Below, piece by piece: positions 54,173 through 63,637 of a stretch of 64,000 nt of DNA (its first letter is position 1; each line of letters starts with the position of its first letter). Both the position numbers and the translations under genes were made by a program. The stretch lies in assembly GCA_002928965.1 (NCBI GenBank), contig PERU01000017.1:1-64000 (forward strand). The letters run 5' to 3'. A model generated the notes under the pieces. That model was given only the letters and a program-made list of their open reading frames with translations, was not told the DNA's origin and made no database searches. The DNA is from Methylomonas sp. Lineage in GTDB: Bacteria > Pseudomonadota > Gammaproteobacteria > Methylococcales > Methylomonadaceae.

Positions 54173-55377
54173 TGAAAATAGGTACTCCCGGCAGTTCTGT
54201 TGCAACTAAAGCCTTGTTGTTAGGTAGCGGTGAATTAGGCAAAGAAATTGCTATTTCCTTGCAACGTTACGGCGTTGAAGTGATCGCCGTTGATCGTTAC
54301 GCCGATGCGCCGGCTATGCAGGTGGCTCATCGCAGTCATGTCATCGATATGACCGATGCGAATGCTGTAAAGGCCTTGATTGCTTTGGAAGCACCGAATT
54401 TGATCGTGCCGGAACTCGAGGCCATTGCCACCGATGCTTTGGCTGAAATCGAAGCCGAAGGCAATGTCAAAATCGTACCAAATGCCAGAGCCATTCAGTT
54501 GACCATGAATCGTGAGGGCATTCGTCAACTGGCTGCCGCTGAATTGGGCTTGCCGACCTCGAAATATGCCTTTGCGGAAACCTTCGAGCAATTGCAGGGT
54601 GCGGTGGATGCCGGCATAGGTTATCCCTGTTTCATCAAACCGACCATGTCATCGTCCGGCAAAGGTCAGTCTATGGTCAAAACTGCAGATAAACTTAAAG
54701 CTGCCTGGGATTATGCCAAGGCGGGCGGTCGTACCGACACCGGGAAGGTTATTGTCGAAGCCTGCATTGAGTTTGATTTTGAAATTACGTTGTTGACGGT
54801 CCGTGCTTTAAATATTGACGGCCAAGTGGAGACGCATTTTTGTCAGCCGATAGGGCACGTGCAGGAAAATGGCGATTATCGGGAGAGCTGGCAGCCACAA
54901 CCGATGACTGAAAAGGCTATTGCCTTGTCGCAACACATAGCTGCTAAAGTCACCGAAGCACTGGGTGGTTTAGGTTTGTTCGGGGTTGAACTGTTTGTGC
55001 GGGGTGATCAGGTCTGGTTTAGCGAAGTCAGTCCGCGTCCGCATGATACCGGCATGGTTACCATGGTGACGCAACGACAAAGCGAGTTTGATCTGCATGC
55101 GCGGGCGATTTTAGGTTTACCGGTGTGCACCAATCAGGAAAGTACCGGCGCAAGCGCTGTTATTTTGGGGGGGGTTGCTGCCAAATCTGTGATTTATGAG
55201 GGCTTGGAGCTTGCATTATCGGTGCCCGACAGTGAAGTGCGCTTATTTGGCAAACCGGAGTCTTTTGTGACGCGGCGCATGGGCGTGGCTTTGGCGACCA
55301 GCCAGAACACACTTGCGGATGCCCGAGACAAGGCGGTCAAAGCGGCTAGTTTGATTCGCATCGTGAGCGCGAGTTAA
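54172..55377 (+). CDS. purT: Formate-dependent phosphoribosylglycinamide formyltransferase
   Basis: PurT makes formyl-GAR for purine synthesis directly from formate and ATP, without folate. The 401-residue ATP-grasp protein opens with [21 protein letters not shown] and contains the grasp region [18 protein letters not shown] and [20 protein letters not shown]. Use of formate fits a cell with high formate flux and the fds operon nearby. Confidence 0.95.
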   Translation: MKIGTPGSSVATKALLLGSGELGKEIAISLQRYGVEVIAVDRYADAPAMQVAHRSHVIDMTDANAVKALIALEAPNLIVPELEAIATDALAEIEAEGNVKIVPNARAIQLTMNREGIRQLAAAELGLPTSKYAFAETFEQLQGAVDAGIGYPCFIKPTMSSSGKGQSMVKTADKLKAAWDYAKAGGRTDTGKVIVEACIEFDFEITLLTVRALNIDGQVETHFCQPIGHVQENGDYRESWQPQPMTEKAIALSQHIAAKVTEALGGLGLFGVELFVRGDQVWFSEVSPRPHDTGMVTMVTQRQSEFDLHARAILGLPVCTNQESTGASAVILGGVAAKSVIYEGLELALSVPDSEVRLFGKPESFVTRRMGVALATSQNTLADARDKAVKAASLIRIVSAS

Positions 55378-55399
55378 GGTTATCGATAAGGTCAATCTG

Positions 55400-55975
55400 A
55401 TGAAAATGCAGAAAGCGATATTACTACTGCTGGCTTTTTCATCGATGGCATCGGCTGATATTTACAAGCGAGTTGGCACGGACGGACGAGTGTATTACAC
55501 CGATCGTCCGGAAAAAGGTGTGAACTTTAAGTTGATCATTCGTACGCCACCTAAAACCTACAAACATGATTTGAAATTCATGTCGGGCAATAGGCAAAAA
55601 TTTCAGGAATTGATTGCCAAAGCCGCTGCCAAACATCAAATGGATCCCAAGTTATTGCACGCGGTGATACAGGCCGAGTCGGCTTACAATCCGCACGCGA
55701 TTTCGTCGGCGGGTGCAGTGGGCTTGATGCAGTTGATGCCCGATACTGCAAGACGTTATGGCGTGATTGATAGGCATGATGCCGAGCAGAATGTTGACGG
55801 CGGCACGCGTTATTTGAAGGATTTGATGGGAATGTTCAATTCCAACCTGAAATTGGCTGTAGCCGGCTATAACGCAGGGGAAGGTGCCGTCATGAAATAT
55901 CACTATACGGTGCCGCCTTATCCGGAAACCCAGAATTACGTTCAGCATGTGCTCAATCTTTACGGAAAAAGTTAA
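55400..55975 (+). CDS. Lytic transglycosylase with DUF4124 N-domain
   Basis: A 191-residue exported enzyme. The signal peptide MKMQKAILLLLAFSSMASA precedes a DUF4124 segment (DIYKRVGTDGRVYYTDRPE). The SLT domain follows with the catalytic Glu in VIQAESAYNPHAISSAGAVG, then LMQLMPDTARRYGV and AVAGYNAGEGAV. It cleaves peptidoglycan glycan strands to 1,6-anhydro ends in the periplasm. Confidence 0.92.
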   Translation: MKMQKAILLLLAFSSMASADIYKRVGTDGRVYYTDRPEKGVNFKLIIRTPPKTYKHDLKFMSGNRQKFQELIAKAAAKHQMDPKLLHAVIQAESAYNPHAISSAGAVGLMQLMPDTARRYGVIDRHDAEQNVDGGTRYLKDLMGMFNSNLKLAVAGYNAGEGAVMKYHYTVPPYPETQNYVQHVLNLYGKS

Positions 55976-55977
55976 TC

Positions 55978-56829
55978 ATGCGATTTAAATCGGCTTCGGA
56001 GGTGGTGGCACAGGTTAGCACCCTGGTTTCTCTGCCGGATATTTATTTTCAACTGAAAGACATGATCCAAGACTCGCGTTATTCCATGGCGGATATTGGC
56101 CGAGTCATCAGTAAAGATCCTGGGCTTTCTGCGCGACTGTTGCGACTGGTGAACAGTTCTTTTTATGGTTTTCAAGCTAAAGTCGAGACACTATCGCGTG
56201 CTGTCACCATTGTCGGCAGTGATGATTTGTCAAATTTGGTGCTGGCTACTTGCGTGATGGATCGGTTTGTTAATATTCCCTCCGACCTGGAAGATATGAC
56301 GGCATTTTGGATGCGGAGTGTGCATTGTGCAGTAGTCTGCAAAATGCTGGGGCAACAGAGTGCAGCATCAAATAGCGAACGTTTTTTTCTGGCGGGTTTG
56401 TTGCGCGATATTGGTGTGTTGGTCATGTATCAAGTTATGCCGATGCAGATGGCAAAAGTTTTGTTTGCGATTAATCGGGATAGACGATTATTGGCCGGGT
56501 TTGAGCAGCAAATTGTCGGTTTTACCCATGCCGATGTGGGTCGCGAATTATTACAGGTCTGGCAATTGCCTGAGTCGCTGGTTGAAATAGTGGGCTGTGG
56601 TCTGTTGCCGGATGCGGCGGTAAAGTATCGATTTGACGCGCACCTGCTCGCTCTGGCCGGGCGCTTGGTTGATGATAGGGAATTCGGTCGTTCCATCGAG
56701 CAAACTTTGGTCGGTATATCGGATGAAAGTTTGGTTGTGATGCGCTTGACACGGGAGCAAATCGAACAGGTCATGCAGCAGGCTGATGATGAATTTCATG
56801 AGATTTTTCAGCATTTGTTACCGGTATAA
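55978..56829 (+). CDS. HDOD-domain protein
   Basis: A 283-residue HDOD protein (non-catalytic HD relative), with VISKDPGLSARLLRLVNSSFYGF and ETLSRAVTIVGSDDLSNLV as the family hallmark, and LAGLLRDIGVLVMYQVMP. HDOD domains are signalling modules often linked to c-di-GMP or chemotaxis. Its ATG follows the transglycosylase stop by 2 nt, so they are cotranscribed. Confidence 0.9.
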   Translation: MRFKSASEVVAQVSTLVSLPDIYFQLKDMIQDSRYSMADIGRVISKDPGLSARLLRLVNSSFYGFQAKVETLSRAVTIVGSDDLSNLVLATCVMDRFVNIPSDLEDMTAFWMRSVHCAVVCKMLGQQSAASNSERFFLAGLLRDIGVLVMYQVMPMQMAKVLFAINRDRRLLAGFEQQIVGFTHADVGRELLQVWQLPESLVEIVGCGLLPDAAVKYRFDAHLLALAGRLVDDREFGRSIEQTLVGISDESLVVMRLTREQIEQVMQQADDEFHEIFQHLLPV

Positions 56830-56840
56830 AACACTTGGTA

Positions 56841-57419
56841 TCAAGGAATGGTCAAACCGAACGCTTGCAATAAATTGACGAGTTTGATCAGCGGTAAGCC
56901 AATCAGGCTATTAGGATCGTCGCCCGCAATTTTGCTGAACAAGGTGATGCCGTAGCCTTCCGATTTGAAACTGCCTGCGCAGTCAAAAGGCTGTTCTTTA
57001 TCAAGATACCGGTCGATTTGTGCATCGCTAAGCGTTCTGAAATAAACTTCGCACTTATCCATATCGGTTCTGAATTCGCCGCCCTGGCTATCCAATACGC
57101 AAATGCCGGTATAAAAGCTGACTTTTTTGCCTGACTGGACTTTTAGTTGCTGAAAAGCATTGTCCCGATTGCCCGGTTTTCCCAGTAAAATATTATCTAA
57201 AGCGGCGACTTGGTCTGAGCCAATAATCAGATGATTGGGAAAGTTGTCACGAATGGCATATGCCTTTGCAATTGCTAATCTGAGTGCCATGTCCTGCGGA
57301 TGCTCATTGCTGGCAGGGCTTTCGTCGACATTACTCCCGCAGCAGGCAAATTCCAGCTGCAACTTTTCCAATAACTGGCGACGGTAATTTGAGTTTGAGG
57401 CTAGGATCAGTTTTCGCAT
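56841..57419 (-). CDS. Maf-family nucleotide pyrophosphatase (YceF type)
   Basis: A 192-residue Maf protein; the YceF subgroup removes pyrophosphate from 7-methyl-GTP and similar odd nucleotides. It shows LILASNSNYRRQLLEKLQL at the start, GSDQVAALD with the catalytic Asp and GKPGNRDNAFQQL. It diverges from yceD, the usual maf/yceD-rpmF arrangement. Confidence 0.92.
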   Translation of the reverse strand: MRKLILASNSNYRRQLLEKLQLEFACCGSNVDESPASNEHPQDMALRLAIAKAYAIRDNFPNHLIIGSDQVAALDNILLGKPGNRDNAFQQLKVQSGKKVSFYTGICVLDSQGGEFRTDMDKCEVYFRTLSDAQIDRYLDKEQPFDCAGSFKSEGYGITLFSKIAGDDPNSLIGLPLIKLVNLLQAFGLTIP

Positions 57420-57486
57420 CGTGATGTTAACGTGATATGGTTGTCTGTTTGACGCAACAGTCAGTTATCTGTATGATTGTACAGTT

Positions 57487-58005
57487 ATGTCAGACAAACT
57501 TCCCGACCTTATTGATCCTTTATTATTCGCCGAAAGGCGGAGCATACTGGCCGGCGCTCTCAATATAGCGGCGCTGGAGCGTTTGTCTGATATGGTCTTG
57601 AAGACCGATAGCGAAATTGAAGTGAATGTGCAGTTTGGCAAACAAGGCAAACGCGCCCTTATTTCAGGCAAAATCAAAGCAACGCTGGAACTGGAATGCC
57701 AATCCTGCTTGCAGGTTTTGGCATGGCCAATCGATTTGTCATTCAAACTGGGTGTGGTCTCTTCGCTACAAGAGGCAGAGCAGTTGGAGATAGACTGCGA
57801 GCCATTGATGTTTAATGGTGAGAAAGTGTCTTTGAATGAATTGATTGAAGACGAGATATTGTTGTCTTTACCAGATTACCCTAAACACGGGTATGACTGT
57901 ATGCCGCAGCTGAGTTCGAAAGACCCTGATTTTGACGATAATAGTCAGACCGAAACCAATAACCCTTTTTCTGTTTTAGCCAAACTTAAAAAAACTGGAG
58001 AGTAA
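57487..58005 (+). CDS. yceD: YceD/DUF177 protein
   Basis: A 172-residue DUF177 protein. In E. coli YceD and in plant homologues it is tied to 23S rRNA/ribosome assembly. It has the conserved Cys pair LECQSCLQV (about 78-86) and the [14 protein letters not shown] motif. It precedes rpmF by 2 nt, the invariant pairing. Confidence 0.92.
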   Translation: MSDKLPDLIDPLLFAERRSILAGALNIAALERLSDMVLKTDSEIEVNVQFGKQGKRALISGKIKATLELECQSCLQVLAWPIDLSFKLGVVSSLQEAEQLEIDCEPLMFNGEKVSLNELIEDEILLSLPDYPKHGYDCMPQLSSKDPDFDDNSQTETNNPFSVLAKLKKTGE

Positions 58006-58007
58006 AA

Positions 58008-58199
58008 ATGGCAGTACAAAAGAGCAAAGTATCGCGCTCAAGACGCGGTCAACGTCGTTCACATGATGCATTAACCAGCAAAACCCTGGCGAATGATCCG
58101 TTAACAGGTGAAGTGCATTTACGTCATCACATGACGCCCGATGGCTTTTTCAAAGGACGTCAAATCATTGCTAGCAACGATAGCATCGACGAAGAGTAA
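58008..58199 (+). CDS. rpmF: 50S ribosomal protein L32
   Basis: A 63-residue basic L32 with the typical start [20 protein letters not shown]. It ends with acidic residues (DSIDEE) and has no Cys zinc motif (the zinc-free type). It follows yceD and precedes plsX. An intrinsic terminator follows (58253-58288). Confidence 0.96.
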   Translation: MAVQKSKVSRSRRGQRRSHDALTSKTLANDPLTGEVHLRHHMTPDGFFKGRQIIASNDSIDEE

Positions 58200-58252
58200 A
58201 TATCGCCCGCCTGTTAGATACTGCTGATGTAGTTCAATGGCTGAGATTTCAG

Positions 58253-58288
58253 CGAAAAGCCTGGTTTTTCCCGGCTTTTCGTTTTTTT
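58253..58288 (+). terminator. Intrinsic terminator after rpmF
   Basis: CGAAAAGCC (58253-58261) pairs with GGCTTTTCG (58273-58281) followed by TTTTTTT. It ends the yceD-rpmF transcript and means plsX can be started independently within the 204-nt gap. Confidence 0.9.
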
Positions 58289-58402
58289 GCCAGTTCATTT
58301 AAACCAGTATCTGACAGTACATTTAAATTGTTAAATATCAATGAAGGCACGTTATTTTTTTACGTGTCTCCTCCTTTAAACTTCATGGGTTAGGTCCTAA
58401 GC

Positions 58403-59431
58403 GTGAGCTCAACTCTATCGATTGATGCTATGGGTGGGGATTTTGGTCCCCAAGTGACGGTTCCTGCGTCACTGGCCTGTTTAAGAAAAAATCCAACATT
58501 AAAATTGATCATGGTCGGCGATCAGGTAGTGCTGAATGAGCTGTTGTCTCAGGCATTAGTTGAATTTAAAGACCGAATCAGTATCCAGCATGCTTCGCAA
58601 ATCGTCGAAATGGACGAACCTCCGCAAAAGGCGTTAAAAAATAAAAAAGATTCTTCGATGCGGATCGCCATTAATCTGGTCAAGGACGGTCAAGCCGATG
58701 CGTGCGTCAGTGCCGGTAACACCGGGGCCTTAATGGCGACTGCCCGCTTTGTATTGAAAATGATTCCAGGCATTGAGCGGCCGGCCATTATTTCAACTTT
58801 GCCATCGACTTTTGGGCATACCCATGTCCTGGATTTAGGCGCAAACGTTGATTCAAGTGCAGAACATCTCTATCAATTCGCCATCATGGGCGAAGAAGTG
58901 GTAAAAGCGGTTGAAAACATTGAACGTCCGCGTGTCGGTTTGTTGAATATCGGCGAAGAAGACATGAAAGGAAACGAGCAAGTCAAAGCAGCTGCCAAAT
59001 TACTTGAGAACTCGGGTTTAAATTACATTGGTTACGTGGAAGGTAATTCCATCAATGCCGGCCATGTCAAAGTCGATCTGATTGTTACCGATGGCTTTGT
59101 TGGTAATGTGGCGCTCAAATCGATTGAAGGCGCCGCCAAAATGATCGCCGTCAAACTCAAAGAAACCTTTTCCCGCAACCTGTTAACCAAGTTTGCCGGG
59201 TTGATTGCGTATCCGGTTTTAAAATTATTTAAAGATAGTATCGATCCGCGACTTTATAATGGCGCCAGTTTTATCGGTTTACGCGGTTTAGTCATCAAAA
59301 GTCACGGCGGTGCCGATGCACTGGCTTTTGAAACCGCTATTCATCTGGCAGAAGTAGAGGTGGAAAAAGATGTTATTCGTAAAATCAGTGAAAAATTGCA
59401 AATTACCTTGGCTCAAAAGGAGTCTCAATGA
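58403..59431 (+). CDS. plsX: Phosphate acyltransferase PlsX
   Basis: Makes acyl-phosphate from acyl-ACP for the PlsY route of phospholipid synthesis. GTG start at 58403; 342 residues; [12 protein letters not shown]-like N-motif ([12 protein letters not shown]), [17 protein letters not shown] and [14 protein letters not shown] are typical. Its end overlaps fabH in ATGA. Confidence 0.95.
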   Translation: MSSTLSIDAMGGDFGPQVTVPASLACLRKNPTLKLIMVGDQVVLNELLSQALVEFKDRISIQHASQIVEMDEPPQKALKNKKDSSMRIAINLVKDGQADACVSAGNTGALMATARFVLKMIPGIERPAIISTLPSTFGHTHVLDLGANVDSSAEHLYQFAIMGEEVVKAVENIERPRVGLLNIGEEDMKGNEQVKAAAKLLENSGLNYIGYVEGNSINAGHVKVDLIVTDGFVGNVALKSIEGAAKMIAVKLKETFSRNLLTKFAGLIAYPVLKLFKDSIDPRLYNGASFIGLRGLVIKSHGGADALAFETAIHLAEVEVEKDVIRKISEKLQITLAQKESQ

Positions 59432-60396
59432 CTCTCTGGACTAATGTGATTGGTACCGGTGGATATCTACCGCCGACCATTAGAAGCAACGAAGACATTT
59501 CCACCATGGTCGAGACCTCCGATAGCTGGATTTATGAACGTACCGGCATCAAAAATCGCCGGATCGCCGGTCCGGATGAAACTGCGTCCAGTATGGCTGA
59601 AATGGCTGCAAGGCAGGCCATTGATATGGCCGGTATCGATGTCGATACCATTGATTTAATCATTGTGGCCACGGGCACGCCAGATCGAGTGTATCCCAGC
59701 ACGGCCTGTCTTCTACAGGAACGTTTGGGTATTAAAAATTGCGTCGGTTTTGATGTGCAGGCGGCCTGTTCCGGTTCGGTGTTTGCGTTGAGTATTGCCG
59801 ATCAATATATCAAAACCGGTTTTTGTAAAACAGTATTGGTGGTCGGTTCGGAGGTTTGCTCGCGGATCGTGGACTGGACGGATAGGGGTACGTGCATTTT
59901 GTTTGGTGATGGCGCGGGCGCCGTTCTGCTGGCGGCTTCTGATCAGCCCGGTATTTTGTCTACCCATATCCATTCCGATGGCGGCTACGAAGATTTATTG
60001 TATTGTCCCAACCCACAAGTCGCAGTTGAAGCCAGGCAAAGTGAGCCGGGTTTTATCAGTATGCGCGGCAATGAAGTCTTTAAAGTGGCGGTCAACACCT
60101 TGGGACGTATCGTCGATGAAACGTTGGAAGCCAATGGCTTGCAACACAGCGATATAGACTGGTTGGTGCCGCATCAAGCCAACACCCGCATTATTGCAGC
60201 GACGGCAAAAAAATTAGGCATGACCATGGATCAGGTGATACTGACTCTGGAAAATCAAGGTAATACCTCATCGGCTTCCCTGTTACTGGCTTTTAATGAG
60301 GGTGTGCGCGATGGCCGCATAAAAAAAGGCCAAATGGTACTGATGGAAGCGTTTGGTGCTGGGTTTACCTGGGGTTCCGCATTAATCAAATACTAA
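59428..60396 (+). CDS. fabH: Beta-ketoacyl-ACP synthase III
   Basis: Starts fatty acid synthesis by condensing acetyl-CoA with malonyl-ACP. 322 residues, with the Cys nucleophile in [16 protein letters not shown], the His in [12 protein letters not shown] and the Asn in [12 protein letters not shown]. It lies between plsX and fabD. Confidence 0.96.
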   Translation: MTLWTNVIGTGGYLPPTIRSNEDISTMVETSDSWIYERTGIKNRRIAGPDETASSMAEMAARQAIDMAGIDVDTIDLIIVATGTPDRVYPSTACLLQERLGIKNCVGFDVQAACSGSVFALSIADQYIKTGFCKTVLVVGSEVCSRIVDWTDRGTCILFGDGAGAVLLAASDQPGILSTHIHSDGGYEDLLYCPNPQVAVEARQSEPGFISMRGNEVFKVAVNTLGRIVDETLEANGLQHSDIDWLVPHQANTRIIAATAKKLGMTMDQVILTLENQGNTSSASLLLAFNEGVRDGRIKKGQMVLMEAFGAGFTWGSALIKY

Positions 60397-60407
60397 AAAT
60401 AACAACT

Positions 60408-61361
60408 ATGAACGAGCAAAACTATAATTTAGGCTTTGTATTTCCTGGGCAAGGTTCGCAATCGGTAGGCATGATGTCAGCCATGGCAACTGTTTACCCG
60501 CAGATCAAACATACTTTTGAGCAGGCTTCTGCTGTATTGGGTTTGGATTTATGGAATCTGGTCGAAAATGGTCCTGAAGGCGACTTAAATCAAACCGAAA
60601 ACACCCAGCCAGCCATGTTGGCTGCCGGGGTAGCATTTTGGCGGGTTTGGTGTGAGCAATCTACAGTCCGCCCCGCCTGGATGGCTGGGCATAGCTTGGG
60701 TGAATACACCGCATTGGTTTGTTCCGGCTCGATTGCCTTTGAGGATGCGGTTCAATTGGTGGCCGAGCGTGGTCGCCTGATGCAGTCAGCGGTTCCGATG
60801 GGCGTCGGTTCGATGGCCGCTATTTTGGGATTGCAGGATCATCAGGTCGTCAATACCTGTGCCGAAGTCGCTAACGGTGAAATTGTTGCCGCTGCCAATT
60901 TTAATGCACCGGGGCAGGTGGTGATAGCAGGCGAAACCGCGGCTGTCGATAGAGCAATCGATGCCTTGAAAGCCTTGGGGGCCAAACGTGCTTTGAAATT
61001 ACCGGTTAGCGTACCGTCACATTGCCGATTGATGGAAGCGGCTGCCGATACATTGAATGACATTTTGCAAAACATCAATGTTGAAATGCCTAACGTAACC
61101 CTGATTCACAATGCCGATGTCAAATCACATGGTTCTCCGGAAGTGATTCGCAATGCATTGAAAGAACAGCTGTTTAATCCAGTGCGCTGGGTGGAAGGTG
61201 TGAAATTCATGCATGAACAAGGTGTGAGTACTTTTGTAGAATGCGGTCCGGGTAAGGTGTTGATGGGCTTGAACAAGCGCATTGCGCCCGATGCTGCACA
61301 CATGACTATCTTCGATCCTGACTCGTTAAATTCTGTTTTGGAGCAATTAAATGGATGCTGA
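60408..61361 (+). CDS. fabD: Malonyl-CoA:ACP transacylase
   Basis: Transfers malonyl groups from CoA to ACP. 317 residues with GQGSQSVGMM at the start and the active-site Ser in GHSLGEYTALV, plus VPSHCRLM with the His. It overlaps fabG by 11 nt. Confidence 0.95.
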   Translation: MNEQNYNLGFVFPGQGSQSVGMMSAMATVYPQIKHTFEQASAVLGLDLWNLVENGPEGDLNQTENTQPAMLAAGVAFWRVWCEQSTVRPAWMAGHSLGEYTALVCSGSIAFEDAVQLVAERGRLMQSAVPMGVGSMAAILGLQDHQVVNTCAEVANGEIVAAANFNAPGQVVIAGETAAVDRAIDALKALGAKRALKLPVSVPSHCRLMEAAADTLNDILQNINVEMPNVTLIHNADVKSHGSPEVIRNALKEQLFNPVRWVEGVKFMHEQGVSTFVECGPGKVLMGLNKRIAPDAAHMTIFDPDSLNSVLEQLNGC

Positions 61362-62097
61362 TAAGGGCATAAATAAAAAACTCGCTATTGTGACCGGTGC
61401 CAGTCGGGGTATTGGCCGCGCAATCGCTGAACAATTGGTGGCTGATGGTTTCTTTGTGATCGGCACTGCTACCTCGGATAGTGGCGCTGAGGCTATTTCG
61501 GCTTATCTGGCTGACAACGGCAAAGGTTACAAACTTAATGTCAGCGATGCCGTTGATATTGAGAACTTTATCAAAACCACTGGCGATACCTACGGCACAC
61601 CCGCAGTGCTGGTCAACAATGCGGGTATTACCCGAGATAATTTGTTGATGCGCATGAAGGATGAGGAATGGGATGACATTATCAACACCAACCTCACGTC
61701 AATTTTCAGGATGAGTAAAGCGGTTCTGCGTGGCATGATGAAAGTGCGTTATGGTCGCATCATCAATATTTCTTCTGTTGTAGGTTCTACTGGTAATGCC
61801 GGACAAACCAATTACGCAGCAGCCAAGGCCGGTATGGTTGGCTTTGCCAAGTCCATGGCTAAAGAAGTAGGTTCAAGAGGTATTACGGTCAATACGGTAG
61901 CGCCGGGATTTATCGATACGGATATGACTAAAGAGCTGTCGGATGACATTAAAAACGCGCTGTTGGGCTCTATCGCCCTGGGTCGTTTAGGTCAGCCTGA
62001 AGAGATTGCACATGCAGTGTCTTTCCTGGCTTCCGAACAGGCTTCTTACATAACGGGCGAAACCTTACACGTCAATGGCGGTATGTACATGCCATAG
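61351..62097 (+). CDS. fabG: 3-oxoacyl-ACP reductase
   Basis: NADPH-dependent reductase of fatty acid elongation; a 248-residue SDR with TGASRGIGRAIAEQL, NNAGITRDN, and the Ser/Tyr/Lys triad (SSVVGSTGNAGQTNYAAAKAG). The end is followed by a strong terminator; no acpP or fabF follows in the window. Confidence 0.95.
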   Translation: MDADKGINKKLAIVTGASRGIGRAIAEQLVADGFFVIGTATSDSGAEAISAYLADNGKGYKLNVSDAVDIENFIKTTGDTYGTPAVLVNNAGITRDNLLMRMKDEEWDDIINTNLTSIFRMSKAVLRGMMKVRYGRIINISSVVGSTGNAGQTNYAAAKAGMVGFAKSMAKEVGSRGITVNTVAPGFIDTDMTKELSDDIKNALLGSIALGRLGQPEEIAHAVSFLASEQASYITGETLHVNGGMYMP

Positions 62098-62120
62098 TGT
62101 GTTGGGTTCTGCATAGTTCA

Positions 62121-62158
62121 AAAACCGGCTGCGCCATCTGGGGGTGGCCGGTTTTTTT
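62121..62158 (+). terminator. Intrinsic terminator after fabG
   Basis: AAAACCGGC (62121-62129) pairs with GCCGGTTTT (62147-62155) around a 17-nt loop, with a continuing T-run to 62158. It ends the plsX-fabHDG transcript 24 nt after the stop codon. Confidence 0.9.
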
Positions 62159-62166
62159 ATGCCTGA

Positions 62167-63207
62167 TTAATGCATCACTTTATTGCGACCGGATTCTTTG
62201 GCTTGATATAGCGCATTGTCCGCCCGATTGATAAAGCTCTCCGGATCATCGTTGGATTGTAATTCAGCGATGCCGATTGAAATGGTAATTTGACGAAGCG
62301 TCAGGTTATCGGTTTTGCGTTTTAAGCGGCTTTTTTCCATTTCGATGCGAATGTTTTCTGAAATCTCTATGGCTTTTTGTTTGGGGGTTTTGGGCATGAT
62401 AATCGCCAGTTCTTCCCCGCCGTATCGAGCTACATGGTGATGCTCTTCAGCATGTTTTTTCAGTAGCGAAGCGACAAATTTGATGACATTATCGCCGATG
62501 GTATGACCGTATTCGTCATTGATACCTTTGAAATGATCAATGTCCAGCATGGATAAACAGGTCACCTCGTCCCCCGATTGTTCTATCACTTCGTTCAAGG
62601 TTTGGTCAAAAGCGCGACGGTTTAATAATCCGGTCAAGCCATCGGTGACCGCCATTTGCCTGACCTGATTTAACTCGGTACGGAGCTTTTCCATCTCAAG
62701 ATTGGCTTGATTCAATTGGGTCTGCATGGACTGACTGGTCACCACCAGCGCTTTGGTTTCCTGAATAATTTCCTGCAGAATCGTTTGCGAGTCTGCTATT
62801 TCGGAAGTGTTTTCCAGTAATACGGATTTTTTTTGGAAGCTATCATTGGTTTGCTCGGCTTTGCTGTGCGTTTCATTAATGGCATCAGTTGCCTGGCGTA
62901 TGACTTTGTTTATTTGAGTGTGAATTTGATCAAACGATTCCAGAGACGCATTGCAGACATAATTGCCATATAGTTCAATACTGACATCACTGTCAAAAGG
63001 TTTACCTTGATTCAGCAGATTATTAACAGCAGCAGTTAAAGAGGGATTATGCTCAGTTATGTAGTCGTAAAAAATCGCGTAATTGATAGGATTGGCAGCA
63101 ATTTGATGTTCATTCAGTAAGGGAAGAATCTTCTTTAAGTAACTGGTATTCAGTGAAGGTGAAAAGTCGTAAATTGGTAACAAAGTCGAATTATTTGGCA
63201 TTGTCAT
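62167..63207 (-). CDS. Diguanylate cyclase (GGDEF) with helical N-domain
   Basis: A 346-residue cytoplasmic protein. The N-terminal half (about 1-180) is helical with a coiled coil near 165-190 and no sensor fold I can name. The GGDEF domain (about 185-346) begins at DGLTGLLNRRAFDQTL. It keeps the key residues, with active-site variant GGEEL, and so should make c-di-GMP. The RxxD inhibition site normally lying a few residues before the motif is absent, so product feedback may be weak. It is convergent with fabG. Confidence 0.9.
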   Translation of the reverse strand: MTMPNNSTLLPIYDFSPSLNTSYLKKILPLLNEHQIAANPINYAIFYDYITEHNPSLTAAVNNLLNQGKPFDSDVSIELYGNYVCNASLESFDQIHTQINKVIRQATDAINETHSKAEQTNDSFQKKSVLLENTSEIADSQTILQEIIQETKALVVTSQSMQTQLNQANLEMEKLRTELNQVRQMAVTDGLTGLLNRRAFDQTLNEVIEQSGDEVTCLSMLDIDHFKGINDEYGHTIGDNVIKFVASLLKKHAEEHHHVARYGGEELAIIMPKTPKQKAIEISENIRIEMEKSRLKRKTDNLTLRQITISIGIAELQSNDDPESFINRADNALYQAKESGRNKVMH

Positions 63208-63567
63208 TTCAAAGAGTCAGGCTGTTAATTACTGAGTGCGGGCATTGGTTACTGTATAGCTTACTTTTTCCAAAAATCCAGGCAGGGATCTATCTTAGAT
63301 ATACATGTAAGATTTTCCTGACTTCAAGCATAAGCCAAGAATGCTAAATTTCAACTTGTGCCATCAATTATCTGCAAATGATGGATTGGGGACGTTCTGA
63401 AGTAGGGTGAGTATTTTTATCAAAATATGCAAATAAAATGCGTTGTTGAGTCTTTTGATATTTAGTGAAATCCGAACATGCAGTTGAGCTCACAATCTCG
63501 GCGATGTGGGCATGCAGGGTATTTAAGTATAGGGTTAAGAACTGCTCAGTTAAAAACAAGCCGGCAT
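63208..63567. other. Gap between the diguanylate cyclase and the CTERM gene, nothing recognised
   Basis: About 360 nt. Short frames on both strands have no plausible ribosome sites or known content. The promoter of the diguanylate cyclase gene (minus strand) should lie near 63210-63300; I see no strong consensus. Confidence 0.5.
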
Positions 63568-63602
63568 AAAAAAACCGCCTGTCCTGATGGACGAAGCGGC
63601 TT
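63568..63602 (-). terminator. Terminator of the VPLP-CTERM gene
   Basis: On the minus strand a GC-rich stem with paired GTCC/GGAC and GCGG/CCGC parts is followed by a T-run (A-run on the plus strand at 63568-63574). It lies about 36 nt downstream of the stop codon at 63638. Confidence 0.7.
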
Positions 63603-63613
63603 GAAGGTCTTAG

Positions 63614-63631
63614 TCAGCCAACGTTGGCTGA
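63614..63631. repeat. Perfect 18-bp palindrome
   Basis: TCAGCCAACGTTGGCTGA is its own reverse complement. It lies 7 nt past the stop of the CTERM gene and before the terminator. It could be a protein-binding site or part of the 3' end structure. Confidence 0.6.
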
Positions 63632-63637
63632 TTGTAA

